The position numbers and the translations under genes are program-made. Positions 9,937 to 21,040 of a stretch of DNA of 64,000 nt are shown one piece after another; position 1 is the stretch's first letter; every line of letters begins with the position of its first letter. The notes under the pieces were generated by a model that was given only the letters and a program-made list of their open reading frames with translations, was not told where the DNA came from and made no database searches. The DNA is from Diplonema papillatum (lineage: Eukaryota > Euglenozoa > Diplonemea > Diplonemida > Diplonemidae). Location: assembly GCA_030068145.1 (NCBI GenBank), contig JAPJBO010000937.1:1-64000 (forward strand). The letters are read 5' to 3'.

Positions 9937-11183
9937 ACCCTCGTAGGGGGGAGCTTTTCGGGCGTTTCTCGATGAGCGTCACCAAGATGCTGCGCAGGGC
10001 TTTCGAGAGTATCTTTTCGGTACGACAGTGAGAGACCAGGGCCGAAGAAATATGAGAACTATTTTCGCGGTCCCATTAGCTGAGAAATGGGTATCGAAAT
10101 AACATTTCCAGAAGGCGCATCACACCCGATGTTTCGAGCGTGCCCACACCCGATTGTCGAGACGACGGCTTTCGCGTCATGCGGCGGCAAGACGCTTGAC
10201 TGCAAGCGGCGTATCAGAGGTAGGCCACGAAGGAGGAGGGGAGAAGCTTCGCACAGAAGGTTGTGTTACATCTGGCATCTACAGACCAGCGTTTTGAGCG
10301 ATCCAAAAAAAATTAAAACAAAAAAAACAAAAAACAAAAACTCTGAAGCGCCGTCCCGTGCTTGTTTCGGCGGAGGCTAGGGAGGAGGGATGAACAGTAC
10401 AGCTGACCAATGGCAAAGTTTCGCTGTATGCGTACTCCGTTGCACTAAACCAAGATCCTGCTACTACCTGCAGTTCATGTGGCAGACAACACATTTCCTC
10501 TTTTGTAACTAGCGACGGGCGGTCTCCTTGAGTGTTTCCTACAAAGCAAGTTGCTCAAAAGAAAAGGAATGGAGAGACGTTTCTAAAGTGAGGGGAGCTG
10601 TAGGGGGGAGGTACACGAGGACAGAAACAAGACACACAGCGCAGCGGAGCTGCGTGTGTACAGCAGACTTTTTTCCTGGAACGCCTTGTGCGTAAGTTTA
10701 GAACAAGTGTTTGAAGGTTGCTGGTATAAGGCAGGTTGTCCGGAGGACACGTCTATCACGAAAGCCCGATGATGGGAAGGGGCGGGATTTGTTTGCGCAC
10801 CCCGTCGGAACCCACGAAACGTGCGTGGCAACGCAGACTGTTGCAAAAGATTCCGGCCCTTCCACGACCCGTGCACTCAGTTGACCGGTTAAGACGTTGA
10901 CTACTCAGACAAGAAAATGCACGACGTCCATCCCAGCACTTGCGCAGGGCCTGCGATTTCCGGCTGTCGATTTGTACGATCGAGGACCGGATAGAAGCAC
11001 CAGGCCAGGAGGTTTCCTTACTTCGTTCCCTGGTTAGGATGGGGCGCGGTTGTGGCGTGCCCAGCTTGTCGTTCCGCAACGGCCGACGAAGAGTCTGGTT
11101 CGTGGGTAGCGTGGCAGTGGCGTTGGCCGACGAACGATGTATTCTGCGGGCGAATTTGGAGAGGGAAAAAAAAGAAGGGATGC
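9937..11183. other. Intergenic DNA with no recognised gene
   Basis: 3' flank of the HEAT-repeat gene. It contains an AAAACAAAAAAAAC-rich tract (10305-10340). Short ORFs on both strands show no domain or plausible exon structure. Confidence 0.3.
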
Positions 11184-11828
11184 TCAGAGCAGAGTGAGAA
11201 GCTCACGAAGCCCGGCGGTGGCCGACTGGGAAAGCAGCGACGCGTGTTTGTCCGCAGCAGCCCGGGCCAGGTTGCGAAGGTCGTCGGCTTGCGCCCCCGG
11301 CAGTGCCCGCAGGCGCGCTGCCAGCTTGGGGGCCGGGCAAGGCAGGAGTGCCGCCGCCGCCTCGACGCGTACTACGGGCTCTGTGTCGTTGAGTGCAAGG
11401 AGCGCTGCCTTGAACACAGCGGCTGGCTCGCTGCACAGGCGCAGTGCCTGTGCGGCGGCGACACGTGCCGCTATGCTGCCGGATCGACCGCCCTTCAACA
11501 ACACGTCCTGCAGGACCCCGAAGCCGCGGCTGCCTGACAGTGCCAGCAGCGCGCACGCCGCTATCCTCACCTTCGCCTCGTCGCACGTGCACAGCTGCAT
11601 CGCCTTGTCGATGGCGACCCCCGCGATGCGGCTCGACGTCAAGCTCACTTCCCCGTCGCCCTCCGCCGATCCCCTCGCAGGGGTCGCCGGGGCCAACGGG
11701 TTGGCCAAGTACCCCGCCAGGCACCCGAGGGACAGCAAAGCTTGCTCCCGCAGCTCGCCTGCGCTGGCGACGTCGCTGCAGGTTTGCCCCAGGCACTCGA
11801 TCACGCTGTCCTCCAGCAGCGGGTCGCC
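11184..11828 (-). CDS. HEAT-repeat protein, exon 3 (C-terminus)
   Basis: Acceptor CACGCAG|GGCGACCCG at 11828; the frame continues exon 2 exactly (AVK|GDPLLEDSVIECLGQTCSD). Five or so HEAT pairs follow (EQALLSLGCLAGYL, KVRIAACALLALSGSRGFGV, SIAARVAAAQALRLCSEPAA, EPVVRVEAAAALLPCPAPKL), ending LRELLTLL and TGA at 11184. The whole protein would be about 1500 residues. Very GC-rich third positions make the antisense frames open too, which explains the long plus-strand ORFs here. Confidence 0.7.
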   Translation of the reverse strand, partial: GDPLLEDSVIECLGQTCSDVASAGELREQALLSLGCLAGYLANPLAPATPARGSAEGDGEVSLTSSRIAGVAIDKAMQLCTCDEAKVRIAACALLALSGSRGFGVLQDVLLKGGRSGSIAARVAAAQALRLCSEPAAVFKAALLALNDTEPVVRVEAAAALLPCPAPKLAARLRALPGAQADDLRNLARAAADKHASLLSQSATAGLRELLTLL

Positions 11829-11979
11829 CTGCGTGTGGATGTGGGTTCAGCGCTTCCGCGAGCAGTCCCCGGTCTCCCTTTGCGAGCACGGTTTGGGAGC
11901 GCCAGAAAACGGAGAATGCTTGTTCCATTGGAACAGGGATTAAGGGCACGCTGTACTGAAGTAGCTTGCTCCGTTTAGG

Positions 11980-12075
11980 TCCTTGTGGGGTTCTTGTTAT
12001 GGTCTTTTTGTTGGTCCTTTTAGGGGTCTTTTGGGGGTCGTTTTACGATCCTTTTTACGGTCCTTTTGAGGGTTA
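11980..12075. repeat. Degenerate GGTCCTTTT minisatellite in intron 2
   Basis: Imperfect ~12 bp repeats (GGTCCTTGTGGGGTTCTTGT, TTGGTCCTTTTAGGGGTC, CGATCCTTTTTACGGTCC) inside the second intron of the HEAT-repeat gene. Confidence 0.6.
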
Positions 12076-12532
12076 TTATTGGATTGGGATTGGGTGGAGA
12101 CGGTCGCAACAAGACCCACAGGACCAAAGCTTCAACTGTTCGGCAGCACTGCAGAACCAGGCGGCGGGTCGTGTGGCTACCAACTTCTCGCAAAAGGCAC
12201 CAAGGCGTGGCGTACTTTGGAGGGCTCGGCGGTCTGAAGAAAAAGCCTGCAGAGGCGGTAGCCGCAGGGCAGAACCTGGCGGGATTGCGGCAGTGTGACC
12301 CCAACTCAAGCCTTGTACGCTGCAGCCGCTTATCGTTTCTGAGAAATGGTGGCCCCTGAGTGCATGCCGCCCCTTCCTACTGCACGTGTTTTTTTCCTGA
12401 AACGGAGAATGTCGGCATGACTTGGTGCAACTCCCCCGGCGGAGTACTAGTTTGGTCGATTATTTCTTTGCGGGCTCGTGGTCGTGGAGTTTCTTGCTTG
12501 CACAGAAAATGAACGAGACGGGAAAACAACAC

Positions 12533-13099
12533 CTTGACGGCTGCGACGTAGACTTTGCCGAGACCGTACAGGCAGGCTTTCCGGGCGGTGTCGTCGACAG
12601 CTCGCGCGTTGGCCACATTGATCAGCGATGTGACGCCCTTCGGTACCACCGTCGATATCGTGTGTGCCACCTGGTAGCGGTTCACCTTGCCGTCTCGCAG
12701 GACGCCGAGCAGCATTTGAAGGAGGGACGCATTCAGCTCGCAGCAGCGCAACCCAATGACGGCGGAAAGCCTGACCCTCGGATGTGTATCAGACAGCGTG
12801 TGCGTGAGCAAGCTCAGCGTGTCGGTGGGGAAAGAAGCCGCCGGACTCCTGCGCACAGTCTCGGACACGAGGTGCACGACGCCAGCCCGCAGGGGAGGGT
12901 GCGGGCCGTTCAAAAGGCTTCGCAGGGCGGTCAGGCTGCCTTCGACGAGAGCTGGCGGGAACCACGTCAAGACGAACAGCGCTTCCGCCTTCACCTTCAC
13001 GTCGCCGGCGCTGTCCCCAGGGCCAGTCGCCGTGCTCGTGAGAGTCGACACGATGCGGTTATGCAGCTGGTGCGATATCGGCGGCAGCTTGTCCGCTGG
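12533..13099 (-). CDS. HEAT-repeat protein, exon 2
   Basis: Bounded by an acceptor after a C-rich tract (GAACAG|CCAGCGG) and a donor GTCAAG|GTGTTG, 567 bp, phase 0 at both ends. It encodes further HEAT helices (VKVKAEALFVLTWFPPALVE, LRSLLNGPHPPLRAGVVHLV, DTHPRVRLSAVIGLRCCELN, ARKACLYGLGKVYVAAVK). It continues the repeat block that ends exon 1 and joins exon 3 in frame. Overlapping plus-strand ORFs are shadows. Confidence 0.7.
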
Positions 13100-13456
13100 C
13101 TGTTCGGGGGGGGGGTGATTCACAGTTGCGTTGTGAACTTGCATTTTTTTTTCGTGGGATCAAAGTGGACCAGGGGACTTTAGCTCTTTGACTGGCCGAG
13201 TAAAAAAGCCGGTTTCAGCGAAAGCCCCCCAATTTTTGGGCTCTGTGGTGCCGGGGTGTCTGAGTGCCTGGAATCGTCGTCCCGCACACGCAAACTAGGG
13301 AACGGAGAGGAGTGGTGAGATATAGGCCTGCGGTGGCGGTGTGCACGTGTCATCAAACTACGGAGGTGGTAAGTGAAAAAAAGCTTCGAATAGCAGTAAC
13401 CGGTAGTGAGATATTGCAAAACAAGTGGGAACGTGAAGCCGTGGAACGGGGGGCAC

Positions 13457-13983
13457 TCAAGCGACGCAAACATGCTGTCCTCTGTGTTTGTCGTTCTGGA
13501 GACAACTCGCGGAGCGCCTGTGCGCACCAAGGCTTCCTTGGGGTTTTTGAATGAGCAGAAACAATTTGCTCGTGTTCTTCAGCTTCTGCTCCAGTCCGCG
13601 CATGATGTCCTTCAACGTATCATCGTGCAGAGTGGCTCGGAGACGGCTCCTGACAAGTTTCAGGAGCGAAAACATCCTCTCCGCACCGGCAGTTCCAATC
13701 GGAACAGTTGCTGCAACTAGCAGCATTTGGGTACAGCGTTCGGAGCTGGATGTCACCCAAGAGCCTTGTCAGCACTTGACTGAACTCCGTCCACCGGACC
13801 AATGAAAACAGTTCCTTTAGCGAGGTCGTGTGCGAGTGTACAGGTGGCAGTCATCCATGGGAGAGCTTGTGCTGTTTTCAGGTGGTTCACAAGAGGAGCA
13901 ACCTTTTCTTGGACTTTTCGACGTCGCCAAAAACTCCCAGCGTGGATCAAACACACGGCTTGTAGGGACTCCCGACTCTCCAA
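13457..13983 (-). pseudogene. hAT transposase C-terminal fragment
   Basis: The minus strand encodes AATVPIGTAGAERMFSLLKL followed by VRSRLRATLHDDTLKDIMRG, the hAT C-terminal dimerisation block (the usual form is P.S.A.ERxFS..K...R..L). Upstream, in a second frame (13753-13983), is a further piece (KVQEKVAPLVNHLKTAQALP). At least one frameshift separates the two and no N-terminal part is present, so this is a decayed fragment. It lies in intron 1 of the HEAT-repeat gene. Confidence 0.7.
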
Positions 13984-14049
13984 ATCGTGTTTAGCACAAA
14001 CTCAAGAGGTCTAGTCAACTATCCCCTGCAGTAGTAGCATACTTTCAAT

Positions 14050-14130
14050 AGGAAAATAAAGAGAGAGCGAGAGAGAGAGAGAGACGAGTTAGAGTAGAGA
14101 TAAGAGATAAGAAAATAAATAACGAATACC
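14050..14130. repeat. GA-rich microsatellite
   Basis: GAGAGAGAGAGAGAGA-type tract decaying into AGATAAGAGATAAGAAAATA. Confidence 0.7.
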
Positions 14131-14557
14131 GAATGCGGGGGCTTCAGCGAATGCTGCCATTTCAGCAGCGGAGACGTGAGAATGCCTCTGCCGCCCGTGA
14201 CGGGACGGAACGTGACGAGGAACAAAGAAGCTGTCGCAAGATCAGAGTCGCTGGGTGCCGCCTGTCAGTGTGTGATGCCTCCAAAGAGAGAAGGGGAGGC
14301 GGGAAACCGTGATTTGGCAAAGTCATCTTCGAAGAAAGTGAGAAACAACAAGGTGAAAGAAAACAGAGTAACGAACGCAGACCAGTCCAATAGGAGGACT
14401 AGGATCTACGTTTCCTTTGCCGCATCGCGATGTTCGCTACGGCGAAATCCAGGGAGCCAGGGCGGTAGTAGGGCCAGTAGTTTGAACTTGTTCTGCAGCA
14501 ACAATCTGTCGATAGACTGCACAAGCCGCTACAGACTACCTCTTTGCACGCGTCGTG

Positions 14558-16378
14558 TCATGCTTCGGTCGCTTCTTGCCCCGCGTACGTAGATTGTTTC
14601 CGCGGCCGAGATCTCAACTCCTGAGCCTGCTCGTCTTCGCGGCTCCGCTTCGGCTGGGCTTGTGGGCTGTCCTCTTTTGGGGTGCGCTTCTCGTTCAGAG
14701 GCGGCTGCTGCGGCTTCGGCTTCTTGCGGGCGCTCCCACCGGCTTGCTCTTCGTCGCGTCCGCGCTTCTGCTGGGAGCAGGCGCCGTCCGTCCCTTTTGC
14801 ACGCTCACCGTTGAACGGGGACACCGTCCGGAATCCGCTTCGGGTCGCCTCCCTGAACCGCCAGCCTCTGCCCCCTCCTGGCAGGCGCCGACACATCCTC
14901 GGGACCCCACTGGGCAGCACGATCACTCCTTTGTCCACCGCGCTCCGGGGACACATCCGCGCCCCACGACTCGCCGTTAAAGCCAGGGCGCGTACGCAGC
15001 AGCTGCGTTTCCAGTACTTCTCTCGTTTCTTCCCCCCTCGGAATATCGGTCTTCGCGTGTACCCCGTAATGTACGGTGAGCCACCAACCGTCCTCAGCGT
15101 GTCCACCCGGACTTTCTTTTCCGCCGGCATCAGCGAGCCGCCTCGGGCAGCCACCAGCGCGCTGCTCAGGGTCGCCAACATCTTCGCCATCTGCTTCGTT
15201 CGCGTGAGGAGCGAGACTTTCAAGGAGGTCGCGATAAGGGGGCCCGGCAGGTCTACGCCGGTGAAGACCTCAAAGTCTATCGCCAGCTCGCCGTCGAGAC
15301 CTCGCCTGCCGTCCAGCCATGCTTGTGCCGCCCGGAAGACCCTCTCTCCGCCGACTGCCGCTACTATTTCAGGTCGATCAATGCTGCCGAGGTCAACAGG
15401 GTGGGCACTGCACGTCTCGTGGTCCAACTCTCTCCACGGGTGGTTTCGCTCGGCCGGGATGTCTCCCCGCTCCAGCTCTCGCTTCTTCCGGCATATTTCG
15501 GCAAACATCGTTTGCAGCAACTCCACCTTTACCCCTCGGCAGGATGCAATGAATGGTCAGGCAGCGTGGCCACGCACTGCGGTCGAAGAGCGCCACCTCT
15601 TCGTACTGGAGGTTCCGGTGCACGTCATCGTATGCCCCGCAGCGCCACCATACGTGTTCAAGTGTTTCCTCCTCACCGCTCGCGCAGTGAAGGCATAGCG
15701 CGGCACAGCGCGGTGTGTGACCTCGTCGACATTGACCGGCGATAACCCCCGCGACGTCCCTCGCAACGTCAGGTGCCGTCGCGGACGCCGTCCAGAGCCA
15801 GTTGGTACTCCGATGGTCCACTCCTGCTGACATGCCGCTCAAATCCGGACGTCGCTTTCCCAACTCCTTCGCCGCCACGTGCGCACCAGGTCTCTCACCA
15901 GGTGCTTGAGCGCGCCGTTCTCAAGCTCCAGAAGCCCAAGTGTCGTTTCATTCTCGGCTCTGACATCCGATACATCGCTATCCCACCGTAACCCAACTCT
16001 CCGCACGTATTCGGCGGCAATCCCCACGGGGCCGTAAAGGCGCACCTCATCTCCGTACCCTTCTCTTACTCTCTTCCGACACATTTTCACGAGCAGCACT
16101 ATGGAGGCGCATGGTAGGACTACGTGGGGGTCTAGCAGATGCGCCTTGTTGAACACTCCGGGCACCACCTCTTGCGACCTCCTGAGCCGCGCCGTACCCC
16201 ACAGGCCCCGCACGAGCGACGCGGAAACCGGTTCATCCCTCTCACCGTTGGCACCGCGAACGGCGTACCGCAAACAGCCGCTGGCACCATCGACATCGAC
16301 GCCGGCCAGGCGCTCCACCTCCTCGCGCCGTTCGTCAAACCTTGCATCCGATACTCTCCGCGTCCGACGGGTGCTCAC
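14558..16378 (-). pseudogene. LINE C-terminal region with zinc-knuckle
   Basis: Three overlapping frames cover the end of the LINE. 16378-15839 has connector sequence (LYGPVGIAAEYVRRVGLRWD); 15878-15393 has a zf-RVT-like knuckle, CLHCASGEEETLEHVWWRCG (C-x2-C-x10-H-x4-C); 15526-14558 has the last 320 residues, with a basic, proline/lysine-rich end. The same knuckle type occurs in the truncated LINE at 37.3-38.7 kb. Confidence 0.65.
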
Positions 16379-17661
16379 GCGGCCACCCGATCACGAGCTC
16401 GCTCACTGTCCCGAGGGTCTCGTCGCCAACTTTCAAAGTGGTCCTGTACTTCGGCTGCGTGCTGAAGGCGTGCGTCTTTTGCACATTGAGCTTCATTCCG
16501 GTCAGCCGGCAGAGCTCGTCCACCAACCCCAGGCCGAGCTGCACACACTCTTCCCGTAGGTTCGAGAGCAGGGTCATGTCGTCTGCGTACGACTCCCGTG
16601 GTCCCCGCCTCTATGCATCTTGTCAACACGGAGAGCTGCGCGTTGATCAGGATTACGCTCAGTGGGCACCCCTGCAGGATGCCGTTCGTGACCTCGAAGG
16701 TCTGTCCCACGCCCATAGGCAGGTTGAACCGCCTCCTGAGACGCTTGTAGACGTCGCGGAGTGGGGCCAGAACCCTGTCGTGCATTCCCATGTCCTCTAC
16801 AAGTTTGAGCACCAGCTGCTGCGGCATGCGGTCGAAGCACTTCGCAAAGTCGAGGGCGACCCCGCAGAGCGGCTCTCCGCCGAGCAGCGCCTCCTCGATC
16901 TGCGTTGTCACTTCGAAAAGGACATCCTCGGCACTGTGTTTCGGCCTGAACCCGTGTTGCGTCCCGCAGATCCATGCCTCCTGCCATTGTACAATGTCGC
17001 GCAGTCGGACACAGGCCCATAGCCTGTAGACCGCGCTCGTAACGGTTATTGGCCGCATGGCCAGAGGCGCGATTGCATTGAACACCGCCACCAGGGCATC
17101 CAGCAGCAGCAGCGGCAGCTTCTTCAGCTCCGCCATGCTCCAGCCATCGACCGGGGGCACTCGCAGACTTCTTCGTCAACACCCTCTCGAGGTCGAGACC
17201 CACAACATCCACGCATGGCATCGCATGTTTAGTGATGAACCGCCCATACCCATAGGGGCCTTGAACCTTCCGTAGGAGGACTGCGGCTTACTCACGTAAA
17301 GCCTGAGGATGGGATCCCACTCGCGCTGGAGAATTAAGTCCATCTCGTTCATGCTGGCTGGCACAGCATTCGCTGATCTGAGCACTGTCACACCCTCCAT
17401 CGGCCTCCGCTTGCACAACCCGAGCAATTGTGCTTTGTCCGAGCAATGCAGCCTCTGCATCTTCGCTTCCAATTGTGACACGGGGTTCTTCCGCGCACGG
17501 GCTGCCAGCCCCTGGCTCCGTTGCTCCAGGTTCCGCACCTGCATCGATGGTCGGCGGTACCTCCCAGCCCCCTGACCCACTCCATTTGCCCCGGCAGACA
17601 CTTTAGCGCAGCGTATTCGCCCACGTCTTCTCGAGGTGGCGCGGGAGCTGGAATGGCCCAT
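16335..17661 (-). pseudogene. LINE reverse transcriptase domain
   Basis: Frame 17160-16600 carries QHGFRPKHSAEDVLFEV (RT2), CGVALDFAKCFDRMPQ (motif A, catalytic Asp), and VTNGILQGCPLSVILINAQL (motif B). The catalytic YADD box is present (ESYADDMTLLSNL, around 16580) but in a different frame from motifs A and B, so a frameshift separates them near 16590. The region upstream (17661-17176) is linker sequence (MNEMDLILQREWDPILRLYV) in yet another frame. Downstream of YADD, LTGMKLNVQKTHAF is a typical RT palm/thumb segment. Confidence 0.8.
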
Positions 17662-17908
17662 TCGCGGCCGCCATCACGTCTCGAAGCCCAAGTACGTATG
17701 CGCTGACTCCGTTGGAGGCCTTGCGGCACTTGACGGTGGCATACGTAGCTGCCCCTGCTCCTTTCGGCGCTGCTCTCGCAGATACTGGCACTCTCTTCGG
17801 TTGTCTCTCTAGACCTCTCCCCCGGTACGCTTTCACGTGGCTGTCCAAATGCCCCTGTCCACACAACAATCCGAGCAAATATCCCTCGCAGGCCTCTGAC
17901 GCTGCCCG

Positions 17909-18871
17909 TCACGTCGCTGGAATCAACCGCGGCGAACCCGCTAGCAGCAAGCGCCCTCGCGCCTCTGCGGCGTCGACGTCGGCCAGCTCCCTGACCGGTA
18001 GCGGGCGCGGCATCCGGTACCTGTCGCACAATTCAGCATACGTGTCCAGCTGCAGCTCCACCGTCAGCATGCTGTGTTGGGGGATTCTGCACCCCTCCCC
18101 GTCCACAACCATGTCGGTGCTGCAGGACTTCAGCGAGCGGGTCGCTACCTCGCTTAGGAGGATGTAATCAATCCTGGAACCGAGTGTGGTTTCACGCTCG
18201 TATGTATTCGGAGGCGCTCCGTCGCTGCACAGCTCGGCAGCATCGTGCCACCCTGTCCTGAGCATGCACGCCAGGGCATCCGATGACTCGCGGTTGGTGT
18301 TAAAGTCACCAACGATGGCCACCGGCACGTCTCCAAGGGCCGCAGCCTGTTTGTGGACGTCAGCGATGAGACGCTCTCTGTCGTCGGCCTTCTTGTAGCC
18401 GCAGTGGGCGTACACGGAGAACACGTGCAGGAAGTAATTCGCGCTGCCGAGCCCCACTGCTGTGTGCACGCATCTTGTCGTCGAATGTTCCCCCACGTAT
18501 GCCGGCACGGGCCGCCGAACGAGCACCGCCACGCCCCCGGACCCCCGCTCCGCTACCCACGGTGACGGTCCTTCCCTCGCGCCTCCACGTTCGGGGCAGG
18601 GGGCACCCCACAGTGGCTTCCAGTCCTCTCTAACCTGCTCTCCAAAGTCCCGCTGTGCCCAGTCGGTGAGGTGCGTCTCTTGCACCGCCAGAACGTCTGC
18701 GTCGATGTGCTTCAGGAAGTGTGCCCGGCTACCGAGAGAGGTGACGTTGACGGTGGCCAGTCGGAGTATCTTCCGCCGCGCCCCGGTGGCGTGCGGCTCC
18801 GACGGCACGGACCGTGGCCGGGTCGGTGAAGGGTTGGGTGGCGCTGTCGTGGTCGCGTTCCGTGGCGACAT
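17909..18871 (-). pseudogene. LINE endonuclease (EEP/APE-like) domain
   Basis: Starting from MSPRNATTT at about 18871, the frame shows the exonuclease-endonuclease-phosphatase signature motifs: LRLATVNVTSLG (motif with the catalytic Asn), VLAVQETHL (Glu), VAIVGDFNTN (Asp/Asn pair) and SRIDYILLS (Asp), and a terminal QHSMLTVELQL resembling the SDH box. The ORF runs open to 18985 but the first ~35 residues come from the flanking repeat. It nicks target DNA in target-primed reverse transcription. The frame ends at 17909 and coding continues in another frame. Confidence 0.8.
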
Positions 18872-18989
18872 TCGCGAGGGGCAGAAGGAGGCGACGGCGG
18901 GGCCGGATGTTGCATGTCGCGACCAGTAGTAGCAGTAGTAGTTTGAACTTGTTATGCAGCAACAATCTGTGACGATAGACTGCACAATA

Positions 18990-19640
18990 ACAGTAGTAGT
19001 ATGTGTCGTCTGCCGAAGCAGCCGGAGACAGCAGGCGCAGGGGGCAGGTCTTGCTTTACTTTTCTCTTCTTCATGGAGACCACTCTATTCGCCGGGCGGT
19101 GCTGTCAGCACTTGTTCCGCGTCGCATCAAGTACATGATGTTGGCGGTTGGGGGATCGGCGACCGCGACGCAATTAAGGTGCGGTCAGCAATCTGTGACG
19201 ATAGACTTGCACAAGTAGTAGTAGTAGTAGTATGTGTCGTCTACCGAAGCAGCCGGAGACAGCAGGCGCAGGGGGCAGGTCTTGCTTTACTTTTCTCTTC
19301 TTCATGGAGACCCGCCCCCGGCAATCCCGACTGCCCAATCACTAAGTTTGCGCCTATTGTGATGAGGTGGTTGACCAGGCCCCCACGAAGCCTTGTACTG
19401 TACACAACACGGCTACAACACGAGGATGCAGCCCTGCTTTACGTGTGCACTCAGCCATCAGGCCATTGGCTGCTAAGCACCCCCCGACCGGTCGATTTGC
19501 TACTTTTGTGCCCCTCTATTCGCGGGTGGTGCTGTCAGCACTTGTTCCGACATGATGCTGGCGGTTGGGGGTCGGCGACCGCGACTCAATTAAGGTGCGG
19601 TGAACAGTGTCGCCACGTGAAGGCCCCCCCTTGGCACCTA
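18990..19640. repeat. Tandem copies of a LINE-tail-like repeat
   Basis: A (AGT)nATGTGTCGTCT motif followed by CGAAGCAGCCGGAGACAGCA and ~60 bp more occurs at about 18990 and again at 19218. The segment between includes a third CAGCAATCTGTGACGATAGAC, and GGTGCTGTCAGCACTTGTTC is repeated at about 19098 and 19529. The (GTA)n-TGTGTC junction recurs at 60127. These look like stacked 3' ends of one LINE family. Confidence 0.55.
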
Positions 19641-19799
19641 TAGTAGTAGGATCAAACAAAAACAAAAATGAAGCGGGGGTCGCCCGCTTTTCTTCACCTT
19701 TTTCCTCTCACTGTGCCTGGAGATCACCGGATACGCCATGTGGCCTAGATAAGCCAAGAAGATGCGCGGATCCGCATGAGGCTCGAACTTAGTCGGGCG

Positions 19800-19885
19800 T
19801 GATTTTAGTTTGCATGGTAATGTTTAGAGTGAAAGGCATTACGGACATCATAGTTTGCACTGTAATGTTTAGAGTGAAAGGTACT
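19800..19885. repeat. Two-copy ~40 bp tandem repeat
   Basis: TAATGTTTAGAGTGAAAGG preceded by AGTTTGCA(C/T) occurs at about 19808 and 19860, in intron 1 of the HEAT-repeat gene. Confidence 0.6.
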
Positions 19886-21040
19886 ACAAGGCAGACTTGG
19901 CGCAGTCCTCGCATGGGGAAGAGGGGGTCTCGGGCGGGCCATTTCTTTGCGAATTGCTGTCTGTGCGTCGCCGGGACAAAGGGGTGAAAACAAAGTGTAA
20001 TGTTTTAGGCCTCTCATGAAGGCTTGATACTTGAAGCAAGCCTCCTAAGGATAAAGAAAAAGAAGGGTGCACAAAACTCTGTGAATGACCAAGAGGAGGA
20101 CGGATACCTAGGGACGGCTTTTCAGAAACTTCAAGTTCGCTTGAAATTCCGGGGGTTTAGGGTCTCCGTGTGGCCGTTGCTAGATGGGCTCTGTTAGAGC
20201 AAGAAAGGGCTGGGTCGTATATTTGGTGTACACTTTCGTTATGGGTTACGGCTAGCCATGTCTGGGACTGTTTGTGACCACCAAGTACATTCCTTCGAGG
20301 GGTGTAGTCTTGTGTAGTCTTGGACTCCCACGTTCTACGTGTTATTTTCATGGACTTTTGAGTAAAATGTATCTTCTGCTTTGGCGGCTTTGGAAAATGA
20401 ACAATTCTCGTTCTGCTCGACAGTCGAAGTCTCCTGCCAGCCTTGCAAGTTGTTCAAGTGGGCTATATATAAACAAGACTTTTCGCCCCTCAGTTCCTCT
20501 GCCCTCCGCGAGGAAACAACGGCAAAGTGCAGTCGGCCGTCCATGGTTGGCACACGTGCCCGGGGTGAAATTTTGTTGCCATTCATAGGTATAAGCAACG
20601 CGTCTGCGTGCAAGCTCAGGATTGCATCGAAGAACACAGATTATGAGAGCAGCGGAACAGGCCTAACTCTGTTCGGTTTCGTCAAAGAAGGCTCAAACTA
20701 CCTGTTGAGCTGCTGTCGATGCGTGTAATGTTGGTAGCTCACGAATGCTTACGTGCTGGTGAGTAATGAAGCGGAAGTTTTCCATACCAAAGCTGAAGCC
20801 AAAGCGACGAAGCTGTGCCGCGGATATGACGTCGGACTGGGCGGTGCTACCGGATTGTGTTCCCCGACGGACAGGTCAAGCACTCCGTTTTGTGCGAAGG
20901 TCCTGCGTTCGTTTTGATCACGTGACATGTTGGGCGGCTTGTGACCCATTCATTTTGTGCGAGCGTTCAGGCTCCTTCTGACAGAAAATAGGAGCGAGCT
21001 GAACTTGCAGAACTTCACAAAAAAATAAAAGCAAGCAAAC
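19886..21040. other. Intron 1 remainder of the HEAT-repeat gene
   Basis: No exon could be supported. A missing small exon is possible here because the phases of exons 1 and 2 do not match directly. Confidence 0.3.

Larger units (their letters stand above)
14470..18990 (-). mobile_element. APE-type LINE, near full length, frameshifted
   Basis: Minus-strand LINE whose 5' end is at the right. In order: apurinic-type endonuclease, linker, reverse transcriptase, zinc-knuckle region and a basic C-terminal tail. It is flanked by near-identical ~60 bp direct repeats (14470-14530 and 18925-18990, sharing GTTTGAACTTGTT and CAGCAACAATCTGT) with about five differences; these may be a long, aged target duplication or pre-existing repeats. 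A (GTA)n-rich junction sits at the ends. The reading frame changes at least three or four times, so this copy is dead. It lies in intron 1 of the HEAT-repeat gene, antisense-free (same strand as the gene). Confidence 0.8.

Noticed and set aside
11137-11943. Plus-strand ORFs of 160-270 codons
   Set aside because: Shadows of the GC-rich HEAT exon 3 on the other strand; composition is unlike a protein.
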